Notes: generated from the sequence alone by a model not told the origin. 64,000 nt of DNA from Vibrio kanaloae (GCF_024347535.1 NZ_AP025497.1:1798001-1862000); one strand, 5' to 3'. Shown: positions 35,287-46,472, counted from the stretch's first letter. A program made the numbers and translations.

Positions 35287-36390
35287 ATGAGCCTTGCTGA
35301 TCAAGTTCTTGCCGTAAATGATGACCTACCAATCCGTACTGATAAACCTGTCCACAGTGGCAAGGTTCGTTCGGTCTACTGGTTAACTGAAGAAGATAGC
35401 CAACGACTAATTAAAGAGAAAGGCTACGATGTAGCACCAGATGCGCCTTTAGCAATCATGGTGATCAGTGACCGTATCTCTGCATTTGATTGTATCTGGC
35501 GTGGTGAAGGGAATCTTAAAGGTGTTCCAGGTAAGGGAGCGGCTCTGAATGCTATCTCTAACCACTGGTTCAAATTGTTTAAAGACAACGGACTTGCTGA
35601 CAGTCATATTCTTGATATCCCTCACCCGTTCGTATGGATTGTACAGAAAGCTCGCCCAGTCATGATCGAGGCGATTTGCCGTCAATACATCACAGGTTCA
35701 ATGTGGCGTGCGTACGCGAACGGCGAACGTGAATTCTGTGGTATCGAGATGCCTGAAGGCCTTGAGAAAGACAAGAAGTTGCCTGAGCTACTGATCACGC
35801 CTTCAACAAAAGGAATTCTGAAAGGTATTCCTGGCGTTCCAGAAGCTGACGATGTGAACATCACTCGTAACAACATCGAAGATAACTTTGCAGCCTTCAA
35901 CTTTACTCAAGCAAGCGACATCGCGCATTACGAAAAACTTCTTAAAGAAGGCTTCAACGTAATCAGCCAAGCGCTAGCAAAAGTAGATCAAACCTTTGTT
36001 GATACCAAATTTGAGTTTGGCTACGTCAACGATGCTCAAGGCAAAGAAAAACTTATCTACATGGACGAAGTTGGTACTCCAGATTCATCGCGTATCTGGG
36101 ATACTCAGGAATACAACAACGGCAACATCGTTGAGAACTCAAAAGAAGGTTTCCGTCAGTTCTTGCTTAACTACTTCCCTGATGCAGACATCTTGTTAAA
36201 CAAAGAACGTATGCCAGAGCGTGAAGCATTGGCTCATGATAATGAACTTCCACTTGATTCGCTAATGTCTCTGTCTCGCACTTACCTTGATATCGCAGCG
36301 AAAATCACAGGTGCAGAGATCGTACTGAGCGAAAATCCTAAGCAAGAGATCATTGATGTACTGCGCGCTGACTATGGTCTAATCGACTAG
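35287..36390 (+). CDS. purC: Phosphoribosylaminoimidazole-succinocarboxamide synthase
   Basis: Joins CAIR and aspartate, using ATP, to make SAICAR in de novo purine synthesis. 367 residues, the longer Vibrio-type form compared with 237 in E. coli. SAICAR-synthetase motifs are visible: [20 protein letters not shown] (VISDRxSAFD), the [20 protein letters not shown] region and the ATP site [17 protein letters not shown] PurR box and a TATAAT lie upstream, so purine repression is likely. Monocistronic with a perfect terminator after it. Confidence 0.96.
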   Translation: MSLADQVLAVNDDLPIRTDKPVHSGKVRSVYWLTEEDSQRLIKEKGYDVAPDAPLAIMVISDRISAFDCIWRGEGNLKGVPGKGAALNAISNHWFKLFKDNGLADSHILDIPHPFVWIVQKARPVMIEAICRQYITGSMWRAYANGEREFCGIEMPEGLEKDKKLPELLITPSTKGILKGIPGVPEADDVNITRNNIEDNFAAFNFTQASDIAHYEKLLKEGFNVISQALAKVDQTFVDTKFEFGYVNDAQGKEKLIYMDEVGTPDSSRIWDTQEYNNGNIVENSKEGFRQFLLNYFPDADILLNKERMPEREALAHDNELPLDSLMSLSRTYLDIAAKITGAEIVLSENPKQEIIDVLRADYGLID

Positions 36391-36462
36391 TCGCTTAATT
36401 GCTTAATCTCAAAATAAAAAGCTAGAACGCTAATAAGCTCGTAGACACAAGTTTTAGATACT

Positions 36463-36495
36463 AAAAGGGCCTCAATATTGAGGCCCTTTTTACGT
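36463..36495. terminator. Bidirectional terminator after purC
   Basis: AAAAGGGCCTCAAT and ATTGAGGCCCTTTT are perfectly palindromic, between convergent genes. Confidence 0.88.
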
Positions 36496-36538
36496 GTACG
36501 TTCTACTATTCCTGAGAGAGGTTGTAGACGAACTGAAG

Positions 36539-36916
36539 TTACAGCCTAATCGTAAACTCTTCTCCAGAATTAACCGCAAGCACTAAATGACTACGCGATT
36601 CGATATACTCTATCTGCTCTTCTTCAAGAGAATATGGCATCACAACTTTGAGTTCATTTATTCCTTCTAGCTTGGCAAGCTTGAGCAAAGTGACAATGTT
36701 TGACTCATCACTTTTACGCGTAGACATTGATTTCAATGCCATCTGCCATAAGCGATCTTCTGGGCTTGCTAGCTCTTTAATGCTATCGCGCCAGACAGTA
36801 CTGAATACTGGGGCAATGGTGGTAAGTGCTTCCAGGAAAGTCCATTTTTTACTGCATGAGGCGCCAAGAAATGTTGTGTAATCAAATTCTACACGCGTCT
36901 CTTTCTGTTTATCCAT
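36539..36916 (-). CDS. Conserved hypothetical protein, 125 residues
   Basis: Start at ATG 36916 with GGGGGA seven bases upstream; the longer frame from 36931 lacks a site. No signal peptide, membrane segment or recognised domain. The middle (TFLEALTTIAPVFSTVWRDSIKELA) is helical; the end (LKVVMPYSLEEEQIEYIESR) is mixed. It is convergent with purC and shares its terminator. I do not recognise the family and the context suggests no function. Confidence 0.7.
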   Translation of the reverse strand: MDKQKETRVEFDYTTFLGASCSKKWTFLEALTTIAPVFSTVWRDSIKELASPEDRLWQMALKSMSTRKSDESNIVTLLKLAKLEGINELKVVMPYSLEEEQIEYIESRSHLVLAVNSGEEFTIRL

Positions 36917-37120
36917 GATGTCCCCCGACACTTTGGCAACACAATATACTCAATATCCACCAACTTCTTTTATATAGCAATAGGATATAGAAGAATGGTC
37001 TTTTATGACCTTTTGATTGGTTAAAAATGCATATAAAAATCAAGTTTGTAACAAAATACGCACTGATAAATCACATATGCGCCTATTTGATTAATATTTT
37101 AGAGATAAAACTTATCTAAG

Positions 37121-39499
37121 CTATTTTATATCGATAATACGGCTCGCTTTTTTATATTGAATACGCCATCCTGACCATGTTGGTAGTTCCCAACGTTTTG
37201 GCGATAACTTGCGACCACCCGATTGATAATGCACGTAAATCAGCTTTCTTCCGGGGAAGTATTCAACATCAAGCTGCAAATCAGCAAGGCTCAAAGAAAA
37301 CGGATATTTTTCTGAAAACTCTGAATAAAGCCAAGTTGGGATGCCTTCAAAGGGAATATCTGACTGTTCGAACATTTCTAGCTCGCTAATGTCAGTAACC
37401 CCTAAGACTTCAAGTTGCTCTATAAACCATCCCTCAAAACTCAATTGCTCAATCTCTGGGGTATTGTGTATTTTCTCATCGAGCCCAAGTCTCACGTACA
37501 ACTGCCAATGCTTGATCTCTTGAGTGCGAAGTTCTGCAAAACCGGGAAGCTGAGCACCGCTGACTACGAGGTCTACGATAGGCTTCAATGACAATTGACC
37601 TTCAGCCGCCACGAGTTTAGTCATAATAGGGCGGCCGGCATAGAGCAACGCGACCTCGGTAAAAACGCCATCATCATTCACAACGGTTTCACCTTGCCCC
37701 CACTCTCCTAGTTCAGCATCAATGATAAGCTCAAGAGGAATTGGGGCCGTGACCGTCGCTAGGGTCAGTGTTTGCTTAACGCCTCTTCCCGGCAAGCTGT
37801 GGGTATCAAGCACCAACATAGCTTGTGCATTATCAGGGAAACGACTCTGACGACCGAGTACCACCTCTAACATGCCATTAGCAAAGGCTTCTTTTCTTTT
37901 AAGTCGGCGTACAAACACCAGTTCAGGATGCAGATTTACAATGGTCTTGAGCAGTTCAATACGTTGGAAACGTGACGCGACTTCTAACTGAGGAAGTTCA
38001 AACACCTCACGCATTTGCTTTGCCAGTCCTTGTGCTTCATTCAGTGCCTGTTGATCGATTTCTAAATGCGGATAATCGCGACCACGAACGATCTGAATTA
38101 ACAGGCTTAGATCGCACCCTTCTTTCTCTTGCTGAGCGAGCGCTTCCAAATGTTCTGCATTGGTTGGTAACTGATACAAGCGAGCCGGAACGGACAGCGC
38201 CGCCGTGAGATCCACCATGGCTTCTTTAAGTGCTTTGGTTTTAATTCGCGTGACAATATCGGCATACAAAGCATCAATCGGCAGCGGGTAGAGCTTTTTG
38301 CCGTGCTCAGTGATTTGATGGTCGGTATTAATCGCTTCCATCATCAACAAGGTTTGTGTTGCGCTGTTTAACGACTTCTCGGGGATTGGATCAAGAAAAG
38401 ATAAGCTCTCGATCGAGTTGCCACAACATGCCGCGGCCAACATAGGTTCGGTTAATTCTTCGCGTTGCAATTCGGGCGGTGTCACTAACTCCAACGCTGC
38501 ATGCTCACCATACAGACGCACACAAACACCATCCATCACCCTGCCCGCACGGCCAGCTCGTTGTTTGGCACTGGCTCGTGATATGGATTTAAGCATCAGT
38601 GTGGTTCTGCCATTACGCTGAACGGTGCGCCTTTCTAATCCCGAATCGATCACCACACCAATGTCAGGAATGGTTAATGACGTTTCTGCAACGTTGGTCG
38701 CAAGAATGACCTTTCTCAGGGTATTTCCTTCAACATTGATATTACGACCCGATAACGCTGAATCTCGCTCTTTATCACTGACCGACGCATGCAATTTAAC
38801 AACTTGGATATCTGGATTTTTCGCTAAGGCTTGTTCGCATTGCACGATCTCTTTTTTACCCGGCAGAAAAACCAACATATCGCCAGAAGAAGCGATCAGC
38901 TGATGATTCACTTCTTCCGCAATACGCTGCTCTAGATGTCGAATATCAGGCAGTGTTCTGGATTCGTTCGCTCGGTGCTCTATCTCAACTTGATAAGTTC
39001 GCCCTTCACAGTTTATGCGATTCGCATCCAAATAATGAGCAAGGCGTTCCCCCTCAATGGTTGCTGATGTGATCACCAAACGATGACTCGCTTTTTGTTT
39101 CAGAATCGCCACCAGCAGATCAATGTCCCAACGTCTCTCGTGAAATTCATCCACCACGATCACATCAAAGTTAGCCAATCCATCTTCTGATAACCAACGC
39201 AGCGCGATACCGGGCGTCACAAAAACGACGCTAGTTTGCTCGTTGTATTCCGACTCAAGCTTAATCGCATAGCCCACTTTGCTACCCAACTTCTCGCCCG
39301 ATTGTTGCGCTAAATATTTAGCGAGTGACGTACAAGCGATTCGTCTTGGTTCAACAACCAACACTCGCCCATGCGCTGATGCCCAAACTGGTAAGCGTGT
39401 TGATTTACCCGACCCGGTTTCAGCTTCGACAACAAGGTGAGAATTAGAGATCTGTTCATGGAAAGTCTTTTGATAAGAATCGATAGGCAGTGATGACAT
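37121..39499 (-). CDS. HrpB-like DEAH-box helicase
   Basis: Superfamily 2 helicase of 792 residues. Motifs in order: Walker A ETGSGKST (27-34), DEFH (117-120) as in E. coli HrpB rather than canonical DEAH, SAT (145-147), TNVAETSLTIPDI, and motif VI QRAGRAGR near residue 310. After it come the helicase-associated 2 and HrpB C-terminal-type regions. Length matches HrpB (about 810) and is far below HrpA (1300). Biochemical role of HrpB is not settled, RNA unwinding being assumed. Single gene on the minus strand, divergent from maeA. Confidence 0.85.
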   Translation of the reverse strand: MSSLPIDSYQKTFHEQISNSHLVVEAETGSGKSTRLPVWASAHGRVLVVEPRRIACTSLAKYLAQQSGEKLGSKVGYAIKLESEYNEQTSVVFVTPGIALRWLSEDGLANFDVIVVDEFHERRWDIDLLVAILKQKASHRLVITSATIEGERLAHYLDANRINCEGRTYQVEIEHRANESRTLPDIRHLEQRIAEEVNHQLIASSGDMLVFLPGKKEIVQCEQALAKNPDIQVVKLHASVSDKERDSALSGRNINVEGNTLRKVILATNVAETSLTIPDIGVVIDSGLERRTVQRNGRTTLMLKSISRASAKQRAGRAGRVMDGVCVRLYGEHAALELVTPPELQREELTEPMLAAACCGNSIESLSFLDPIPEKSLNSATQTLLMMEAINTDHQITEHGKKLYPLPIDALYADIVTRIKTKALKEAMVDLTAALSVPARLYQLPTNAEHLEALAQQEKEGCDLSLLIQIVRGRDYPHLEIDQQALNEAQGLAKQMREVFELPQLEVASRFQRIELLKTIVNLHPELVFVRRLKRKEAFANGMLEVVLGRQSRFPDNAQAMLVLDTHSLPGRGVKQTLTLATVTAPIPLELIIDAELGEWGQGETVVNDDGVFTEVALLYAGRPIMTKLVAAEGQLSLKPIVDLVVSGAQLPGFAELRTQEIKHWQLYVRLGLDEKIHNTPEIEQLSFEGWFIEQLEVLGVTDISELEMFEQSDIPFEGIPTWLYSEFSEKYPFSLSLADLQLDVEYFPGRKLIYVHYQSGGRKLSPKRWELPTWSGWRIQYKKASRIIDIK

Positions 39500-39683
39500 A
39501 CAGAAGGTAACTAATGAAAAACGGTGAGCAAAGTATAACGAATTATGACGTTAGAATTCGAAAAGTGTGGGACATAATTAAGAATATCATTTTGTTTGCT
39601 AAGATCTCGGAGAAACTATTTACAATTGAATAACTAAACCGTTATCATTTTTCAGTTACCCTTTCTCCCATATTAGGCATCCA

Positions 39684-41372
39684 ATGAACAACGATAAACG
39701 CCCTCTATATATACCTTATGCTGGTCCTGCTCTACTAAGTACTCCTCTTCTAAACAAAGGCAGCGCATTCTCAGCTCAAGAACGTAGTTCTTTCAACCTT
39801 GAAGGCTTGTTACCGGAAACAACCGAAACAATTCAAGAGCAAGTTGAACGTGCTTACAAGCAATATTGCAACTTCGAAAGCGATATGGATAAGCATATCT
39901 ACCTGCGTAATATCCAAGACACAAATGAAACGCTCTTTTATCGTTTAGTTCAAAACCACATCTCTGAAATGATGCCTATCATTTACACGCCAACAGTTGG
40001 CGCAGCATGTGAGAACTTTTCAAATATTTACCGTCGTGGTCGTGGCTTGTTTATCTCATATCCGAACCGCGATCGCATCGATGATCTACTGAATAATGCA
40101 ACCAACCACAACGTAAAAGTTATCGTGGTAACTGATGGTGAGCGTATTCTTGGTTTGGGAGACCAAGGGATCGGTGGTATGGGTATTCCAATTGGTAAAC
40201 TCGCACTTTATACAGCTTGTGGCGGCATCAGCCCAGCTTATATGCTACCAATCGTGCTTGATGTTGGTACTAACAACCCTCAACGTCTTGCAGACCCTAT
40301 GTATATGGGTTGGCGTCACCCTCGTATCACAGGGGCTGATTACGATGCATTCGTTGAAGAGTTCATCCAAGCCGTTCAACGCCGTTGGCCTGATGCATTA
40401 GTACAATTCGAAGATTTCGCTCAAAAGAATGCAATGCCATTGCTTGAGCGCTATAAAGACCGCATCTGTTGTTTCAACGATGACATCCAAGGTACAGCAG
40501 CCGTCACTGTAGGTTCTCTACTTGCAGCATGTAAAGCCGCAAACAGCAAACTTTCAGAACAGCGTATTACCTTCTTAGGTGCAGGCTCTGCCGGGTGTGG
40601 TATCGCTGAAGCGATCATCGCGCAAATGGTATCTGAAGGTATCAGTGATGCTCAAGCTCGTTCTCAAGTGTACATGGTTGATCGTTGGGGCCTGCTACAA
40701 GAAGGCATGCAAAACCTACTTGATTTCCAACAACGCTTAGTTCAAACCAATGCGAATACTAAAGGTTGGGAAAGTGATAGCTCAGGCTTCTCACTACTGG
40801 ATGTTGTTCGTCACGCAAAACCAACCGTTCTTGTTGGCGTATCTGGTGCTCCGGGTCTATTCAGTAAGGAAGTCATCCAAGAGATGAATCTACACTGTGA
40901 ACGCCCTATTGTGTTCCCACTGTCTAACCCAACTAGCCGTGTTGAAGCAACACCAAACGACATCATTCGTTGGACTGATGGAAAAGCATTGGTAGCAACG
41001 GGTAGCCCATTTGAGCCAGTAACTCATAACGGCACAACTTACCCAATTGCTCAGTGTAACAATAGCTACATCTTCCCAGGGATCGGCCTTGGGGTACTTG
41101 CTGTGAATGCGTCACGCATCACTGACGAAATGCTAATGGAATCGAGTCGTGCGCTTGCAACGTGCTCTCCACTCGCAATCAATGGTTCAGGTGCTCTACT
41201 TCCACCATTGGAAGAGATCCATACCGTATCTAAGAAGATTGCTCTCGCTGTTGGTAAAAAAGCGATTGAACAAGGTGTAGCTCTAGAGATCACCGACGAA
41301 GCACTACAACAAGCCATTGACCAACACTTCTGGCAGCCGGTTTACCGTCGCTACAAGCGCACCGCATTCTAA
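39684..41372 (+). CDS. maeA: NAD-dependent malic enzyme
   Basis: Oxidative decarboxylation of malate to pyruvate with NAD+. 562 residues, close to E. coli MaeA (565). Visible: [14 protein letters not shown], a catalytic-region [43 protein letters not shown], and the NAD fold [15 protein letters not shown]. No fused phosphotransacetylase domain, so it is the NAD (MaeA) rather than the NADP (MaeB) type. Monocistronic, own terminator. Confidence 0.95.
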   Translation: MNNDKRPLYIPYAGPALLSTPLLNKGSAFSAQERSSFNLEGLLPETTETIQEQVERAYKQYCNFESDMDKHIYLRNIQDTNETLFYRLVQNHISEMMPIIYTPTVGAACENFSNIYRRGRGLFISYPNRDRIDDLLNNATNHNVKVIVVTDGERILGLGDQGIGGMGIPIGKLALYTACGGISPAYMLPIVLDVGTNNPQRLADPMYMGWRHPRITGADYDAFVEEFIQAVQRRWPDALVQFEDFAQKNAMPLLERYKDRICCFNDDIQGTAAVTVGSLLAACKAANSKLSEQRITFLGAGSAGCGIAEAIIAQMVSEGISDAQARSQVYMVDRWGLLQEGMQNLLDFQQRLVQTNANTKGWESDSSGFSLLDVVRHAKPTVLVGVSGAPGLFSKEVIQEMNLHCERPIVFPLSNPTSRVEATPNDIIRWTDGKALVATGSPFEPVTHNGTTYPIAQCNNSYIFPGIGLGVLAVNASRITDEMLMESSRALATCSPLAINGSGALLPPLEEIHTVSKKIALAVGKKAIEQGVALEITDEALQQAIDQHFWQPVYRRYKRTAF

Positions 41373-41395
41373 TAAAAATTGTTACGCTTCTAATC

Positions 41396-41430
41396 AAAGC
41401 CTCTGTAATCACAGGGGCTTTTTCTTTACA
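41396..41430 (+). terminator. Terminator of maeA
   Basis: AAAGCCTCTGT and ACAGGGGCTTT (one G-T pair) around AATC, then TTTCTTT. Confidence 0.82.
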
Positions 41431-41494
41431 CAGTCTTGTCTTTTTAACTGATTTTTCTCATTTTTATTTGGTATTATCGAACACTAAAAATTTA

Positions 41495-42274
41495 ATGTTC
41501 AACCAAAGGGCCATACCGAGAGTGAAATTCGATTCTCACGTTTACCGTACCTACTTACTAAAAGCTTACCAAAAACTACAAGGGTTTATGTTTGGCGCCT
41601 TCCTCGTATTCTTGGTAAGCTGCGCTGCAATTATTGCTATCGATTATTGGGTTTCATGGCAAGCAGAAGATCGCATCATTTACGATATTGATGAAGTACC
41701 TGAGCGCGAAGTTGCGGTTGTCCTCGGCACCAGTAAATATTTAGGTCGAACGCTCAACGATTATTATAAATACCGAATTGAAGCCGCTATCGAGTTGTTC
41801 AATCGTGAAAAGGTGAATCAATTTTTACTGAGTGGCGATAACGCTCACCGTTCTTACAATGAACCTTGGACGATGAAACGAGACTTATTGAAAGCCGGTA
41901 TTCCTGATGAACGAATCAATCTAGATTACGCTGGATTTAGGACATTAGACTCAATTGTTCGTGCAAAAAAAATATTCGACACAGATAACTTCCTGATCAT
42001 CACTCAAAAGTTTCACTGTGAAAGAGCGCTATTTATCGCTAATTCTTATGATATACACGCAAAGTGTTTAGCGGTTTCTGGACCAACTCATCACTCGGGA
42101 ATGACCATACGCTTACGTGAAGTGTTTGCCCGCACCAAAGCGTTTCTTGACCTATACATTATTGGGACCACACCTAAATTTCTTGGCCCGAAAGAGCCAA
42201 TTCAACTAAATCCAAAACAAGAATCATCACCTATCCCTCCGCCTATTGCAGGACCAGCAGAGACTGATGTGTAG
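41495..42274 (+). CDS. sanA: SanA-like envelope protein (DUF218)
   Basis: About 260 residues; starts considered are ATG 41495 and GTG 41522 (preceded by GAGA), the latter making a slightly shorter N-terminus. One N-terminal membrane anchor (GFMFGAFLVFLVSCAAIIAIDYWV) is followed by a DUF218 domain facing the periplasm: VAVVLGTSKYLGRTLNDYY, FLLSGDN and TQKFHCERALFIA. E. coli SanA has this build and is linked to vancomycin exclusion and envelope homeostasis at high temperature. A Pro/Gln-rich tail (~35 residues) is additional here. Transcribed alone between maeA and the DASS gene. Confidence 0.87.
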   Translation: MFNQRAIPRVKFDSHVYRTYLLKAYQKLQGFMFGAFLVFLVSCAAIIAIDYWVSWQAEDRIIYDIDEVPEREVAVVLGTSKYLGRTLNDYYKYRIEAAIELFNREKVNQFLLSGDNAHRSYNEPWTMKRDLLKAGIPDERINLDYAGFRTLDSIVRAKKIFDTDNFLIITQKFHCERALFIANSYDIHAKCLAVSGPTHHSGMTIRLREVFARTKAFLDLYIIGTTPKFLGPKEPIQLNPKQESSPIPPPIAGPAETDV

Positions 42275-42519
42275 AAAACTACACATTTTTAATTTGTTAC
42301 CTCACACTTCCCCACTGTTACACAAAAACACACCAACACTCCTTTATTAACTTAAGTAACATTATCCCAACAAAGCCCACCCCTACATCGAGTCAATGCA
42401 TTAGCACTGTATAGCTTGAAACAAGATAATTCGAAAACTATATACCTCGAAAAAATAAGAAGCATCGCTCTTTGGGTCAGGTGCACCAATAAAACGAGGA
42501 TAAACAAAAGGAGCGCCTT

Positions 42520-43890
42520 ATGACGGCACTTGTTACTACACTGAAACACTGGCTGTTTACACGCAACAGCATGATCTTAATTGGTAATTTCTCGCTATTT
42601 GCGTTATTGCTCAACACCTTGCCTTTCGAAGCTCAAGTGAATACAGGTCTAAGTATTCTCGTATTTGTCGCGATTTTATGGTTAACCGAAGCCATTCACG
42701 TCAGCATCACAGCTTTGCTCATTCCACTTTTGGCTGTCTTGTTTGGTGTTTTCAACACATCGGCTGCATTGTCTAACTTTTCCAACCCGATCATCTTTCT
42801 GTTTATGGGGGGGTTTGCTCTTGCGGCGGCACTCAACAAACAAGAACTAGATAAAGCGATTGCTGATAAGGTGCTTCTAATAGCAAAGGGGAAAATGTCT
42901 GTCGCCGTCTTCATGTTATTTGGCGTAAGTGCTGGGTTATCAATGTGGATCTCAAACACAGCCACCACTGCAATGATGCTTCCCCTTGTTCTTGGCATCA
43001 TGAATAAAGTTGACCAAAGTGAAGACCGCAATACGTATGTGTTCGTGCTTCTGGGTATCGCCTATTGCGCATCCATTGGTGGTATTGCAACTTTAGTCGG
43101 CAGTCCTCCAAATGCAATCGCAGCAGCGGAAGTTGGCTTGAGTTTTACTGAGTGGATGGAACTGGGTCTACCGATCTCAATGATCTTGCTTCCAATCGCG
43201 ATGGTCATCCTATATGCGATGACTAAACCTAAGCTAAACCACAAGTTTGAGTTAGACCACGCTCCTGTAGAGTGGACAAATAGTAAGAAAATCACTCTAT
43301 CTATCTTCCTCTTAACCGTTACGCTTTGGATATTTGGAAAGCCAATCAACGCAATGATTGGCGGGTTCTCTAAATTTGATAGCTTGGTTGCAATTGGTGC
43401 GATTGTACTGCTTGGTGCTTCTAGAGTTGTTGATTGGAAAGATGTCGAGAAATCAACGGATTGGGGTGTACTTATTCTGTTCGGCGGTGGTATCTGCTTA
43501 AGTAATGTTCTTAAAGAGACTGGTACCAGTGTCTTCTTAGCACACTCACTCAGTGGCTTCTTGGAAACGGCTGGCGTGCTTCTCACAATTCTTGCTGTAG
43601 TTGCTTTTGTTGTATTCCTGACTGAATTTGCGAGTAACACCGCAAGTGCCGCACTGCTTGTCCCTTTATTTGCGACTATTGCTGAAGCTCTTGGTATGTC
43701 ACCCGTTATTTTATCAGCGTTGATCGCCGTAGCTGCGTCTTGTGCCTTTATGTTACCAGTTGCAACACCGCCTAACGCAATCGTGTTTGCCTCTGGTCAT
43801 ATCAAACAAAAAGAGATGATGCGAATCGGTATGGTGTTAAACCTAGTTTGTATCTTAGTACTTACGTTGTTCGCTTGGATTTTCTGGTAA
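42520..43890 (+). CDS. DASS/SLC13-family sodium-coupled anion symporter
   Basis: 456 residues with ~11 membrane segments. Both signature SNT motifs are present, in [13 protein letters not shown] and [14 protein letters not shown], which bind sodium and the anion (dicarboxylate or sulfate) in the divalent anion:Na+ symporter family; the associated [12 protein letters not shown] and [14 protein letters not shown] loops also fit. AAAAGGAG seven bases before the ATG. Substrate (succinate, malate, tartrate, sulfate) cannot be decided; malic enzyme is nearby but in its own unit, which is only weak support for a C4-dicarboxylate. Confidence 0.85.
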   Translation: MTALVTTLKHWLFTRNSMILIGNFSLFALLLNTLPFEAQVNTGLSILVFVAILWLTEAIHVSITALLIPLLAVLFGVFNTSAALSNFSNPIIFLFMGGFALAAALNKQELDKAIADKVLLIAKGKMSVAVFMLFGVSAGLSMWISNTATTAMMLPLVLGIMNKVDQSEDRNTYVFVLLGIAYCASIGGIATLVGSPPNAIAAAEVGLSFTEWMELGLPISMILLPIAMVILYAMTKPKLNHKFELDHAPVEWTNSKKITLSIFLLTVTLWIFGKPINAMIGGFSKFDSLVAIGAIVLLGASRVVDWKDVEKSTDWGVLILFGGGICLSNVLKETGTSVFLAHSLSGFLETAGVLLTILAVVAFVVFLTEFASNTASAALLVPLFATIAEALGMSPVILSALIAVAASCAFMLPVATPPNAIVFASGHIKQKEMMRIGMVLNLVCILVLTLFAWIFW

Positions 43891-43951
43891 ACATTCAATG
43901 TTTAAAGAGTCGACCTGATAGGTCAATACTTATAGGAATGCTCTAAAAATT

Positions 43952-43974
43952 GGTTGCAGTTCCCCCGGCTCACC
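43952..43974 (+). other. tRNA-like 3' end fragment (weak)
   Basis: GTTCCCCCGGCTCACCA reads like the T-arm 3' strand, acceptor 3' strand and CCA of a tRNA or tmRNA, but there is no body upstream. It may be a remnant of integration or chance. Confidence 0.2.
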
Positions 43975-43980
43975 AATATA

Positions 43981-44013
43981 AAAAATGCCACACGTTACAT
44001 ATGTACGTGTGGC
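43981..44013 (-). terminator. Terminator of the diguanylate cyclase gene
   Basis: GCCACACGT and ACGTGTGGC pair around a 9-base loop, followed on the minus strand by ATTTTTTA. Confidence 0.8.
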
Positions 44014-44041
44014 TTATAAACTAACTAAAACAATTTTCAGA

Positions 44042-45337
44042 TTAGTGACTCAAGATCACCTGATTTCGCCCCGAATGTTTCGCTTGATACAAAGCCTCAT
44101 CTGCACGAGCAATCGTCTCCGACCCCTTTTCTTGCTTCATTTCCGCAACGCCAATACTGCAAGTCAGAGGATCACCATGCACCCAAAGATGCTGACTAAC
44201 CAAAAATCGGACTTTCTCAGCCTTCCTCTGTGCTTCATCAGCATCAGTATCAGGACAGAAAACGATGAATTCCTCACCGCCCCACCTCACTAGCTTATCA
44301 GTGTCACATATCGAACTGCCGACCACCATTCCGAACTCTCGTAAAACATGATCCCCCATTTGATGTCCGTATTTATCATTCACACTCTTAAAGTAGTCCA
44401 GATCGAGGTACAAGATACTCAACTTTCCGTGGCCTCGCTTAACGTGTTGAGACTGCATTTTCAGCCACTCACGAACGGCATGCCGATTTAAGGTCCCAGT
44501 CAATTCATCACGATGAGCTAATTCTGAAAACTCTAAATTCTGATCTCGAAGCGCTTGGTTAAGACTTTTAAGATGAAGGTGTCTTTTCTCCACTATCAAC
44601 ATACGCTTTCTTGAACGATGCAGTTCTGAAACTAAAAATGCCGTACCAGTACAAACCCAAATAAACAGCAGAATCATAAATAGGCTCTCTGTTGAAATAG
44701 ACGAACCTTCAAATTCAATGCTGCGTATCACGATTCGATGATGGCCGATTTTCGCTCCAGAACCCGTCGCAAACTCAACCATGTTAACGTTCGAATACTC
44801 TGGTAAGGAATGCTCAAGATCAATATTGTTATCGGAAAGCCACCATGTCATGACTTGTAGGTTGTTGATGGGAATTTCAATAACTCCACCATCCACGCCA
44901 GGCGAAAATTCCATTCCGTTGTACTTATGCGTGTACTCGTCATCAGGAACAGAGTAAGCCGGATTATAATTTCTCAAATACGTTCTTAAACGAGCACTAG
45001 AACCTTCGTCTGTATGATAATCAATATTCACTCTAAAGGTATGGTACTGGGAAAGATCAAGGCCAACGGTGATGTCTGGATTGATACGAATCGATAGGCC
45101 GCAATATGGCCAAGGGTACTCCGACACCTTCAGTTCACAATCGAGGATGTATTGCTTGTCTTCAAATGAGATTTTAGAGGTACTAACGCCCATGTGGATT
45201 TGATCACTGGTCGCGATAAATTCGTATTTTTCAGGGGTAATAGAAGTGATTAAACGATTTCCGTTCACTCGGTAATATTGCATAATCGCAAGTGTCGCAA
45301 TAACTAAAAAGATGACTATTTTATGGATCCACTTCAC
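44042..45337 (-). CDS. Membrane diguanylate cyclase (GGDEF)
   Basis: Makes cyclic di-GMP from two GTP. 431 residues: a short N-terminal membrane segment (~5-22), a ~185-residue periplasmic region of unrecognised type, a second membrane segment (~213-233), and a C-terminal GGDEF domain beginning at DELTGTLNRHAV with the active-site GGEEF at 353-357 and conserved YLDLDYFKSVNDKYGH. The catalytic residues are intact. The product-inhibition I-site RxxD is missing: the position five residues upstream of GGEEF reads SICD. Single gene on the minus strand. Confidence 0.92.
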   Translation of the reverse strand: MKWIHKIVIFLVIATLAIMQYYRVNGNRLITSITPEKYEFIATSDQIHMGVSTSKISFEDKQYILDCELKVSEYPWPYCGLSIRINPDITVGLDLSQYHTFRVNIDYHTDEGSSARLRTYLRNYNPAYSVPDDEYTHKYNGMEFSPGVDGGVIEIPINNLQVMTWWLSDNNIDLEHSLPEYSNVNMVEFATGSGAKIGHHRIVIRSIEFEGSSISTESLFMILLFIWVCTGTAFLVSELHRSRKRMLIVEKRHLHLKSLNQALRDQNLEFSELAHRDELTGTLNRHAVREWLKMQSQHVKRGHGKLSILYLDLDYFKSVNDKYGHQMGDHVLREFGMVVGSSICDTDKLVRWGGEEFIVFCPDTDADEAQRKAEKVRFLVSQHLWVHGDPLTCSIGVAEMKQEKGSETIARADEALYQAKHSGRNQVILSH

Positions 45338-45647
45338 TTCTAAGTTTCCGGCTTACTGCTTCTAAAATATAAAACTAATGGTATAAGAATTCAGAAGACC
45401 ATTAATTTTGCGACAATTTATAACTAATAGTTCATCTACAAACGTTATATCACGCGTGAACAAAATGTCATACTATAATTTATAAATGGAATTTTTTATC
45501 AGTTACCCACCATGATAATCAAATAATCTTACGTATAAAAACGGACTCTATTTGTTATACTCAGCGCATAATCATCGTTAACCGTGGCGCCTGCTTACAG
45601 AGCGTCCGAGTCGACGAAATAATAATCAAAATACAACGAGTAATGTC
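45338..45647. other. Divergent intergenic region before the DUF2797 gene
   Basis: About 310 AT-rich bases; likely contains promoters of both the diguanylate cyclase and the DUF2797 gene (a TATACT-like -10 near 45560). No structural RNA or repeat is evident. Confidence 0.4.
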
Positions 45648-46472
45648 ATGTCTTTATTAGCAAAAGGAACACTCAAGAAGATGAGTGCTTCGCTCGATGG
45701 TGCGGTGACCTACCGTCTACCTGTCGGTGAAGAGTTTGTGGAGCTAAACCCTCTGATTGGTAAAACCATTAATCTCACTCACACGGGTAATATTTTTTGC
45801 TGTTCGTGTGGTAAGAAAACCAAAAAAAGCTATTCTCAAGGCCACTGCTTCGTCTGCATGAAAAAGCTCGCTAGCTGTGATATGTGTATTATGAAACCAG
45901 AGACGTGCCACTATGATCAAGGAACGTGCCGTGAACCTGAATGGGGCGAAGCAAACTGCATGGTTGATCACTTCGTCTATCTTTCGAACACTTCAAGCCT
46001 TAAGGTTGGTATCACTCGTCATACTCAGATCCCCACTCGCTGGATCGATCAAGGTGCCACTCAAGGCTTACCAATCTTGAAAGTGAAAACACGTCAGATT
46101 TCTGGCCTGATCGAAGTTGAGTTAGCAAAGCACATTGCTGACAAAACCAACTGGCGCACATTGCTAAAAGGCGACGGTGACGATATGGAGTTGCTAGAAA
46201 AAGCCAAACAACTCTTGCCATTAGTTGAGGATACAATCCAAGAGATCAAAGCTAAGTTTGGTGACGATGCTATCGAGATTCTGAGCGAAAACATCACTTC
46301 ACTGAGCTACCCAGTTGAGCAGCACCCAGTGAAGATTGTGTCGCATAACTTTGATAAGAATCCTGAGGTGACAGGTGTACTTCAAGGCATTAAAGGCCAA
46401 TACCTAATCCTAGATACGGGCGTGATTAACATCCGTAAATTTGGCTCTTACGAAGTGGAAGTATCAGCTTAA
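45648..46472 (+). CDS. DUF2797 zinc-ribbon protein
   Basis: 274 residues. N-terminal half holds eleven cysteines, including CCSCGKK, HCFVCMKKLASCDMCIMK and TCHYDQGTC, pointing to at least two zinc ribbons, followed by a region with FVYLSNTSSLKVGITR, then RWIDQGA, which looks like a GIY-YIG-type fold core. This combination fits DUF2797, a family of unknown function sometimes linked to nucleic-acid processing. Downstream ~110 residues are mixed. The Vibrio protein has no phage or plasmid context. Single gene; terminator at 46598. Confidence 0.82.
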   Translation: MSLLAKGTLKKMSASLDGAVTYRLPVGEEFVELNPLIGKTINLTHTGNIFCCSCGKKTKKSYSQGHCFVCMKKLASCDMCIMKPETCHYDQGTCREPEWGEANCMVDHFVYLSNTSSLKVGITRHTQIPTRWIDQGATQGLPILKVKTRQISGLIEVELAKHIADKTNWRTLLKGDGDDMELLEKAKQLLPLVEDTIQEIKAKFGDDAIEILSENITSLSYPVEQHPVKIVSHNFDKNPEVTGVLQGIKGQYLILDTGVINIRKFGSYEVEVSA

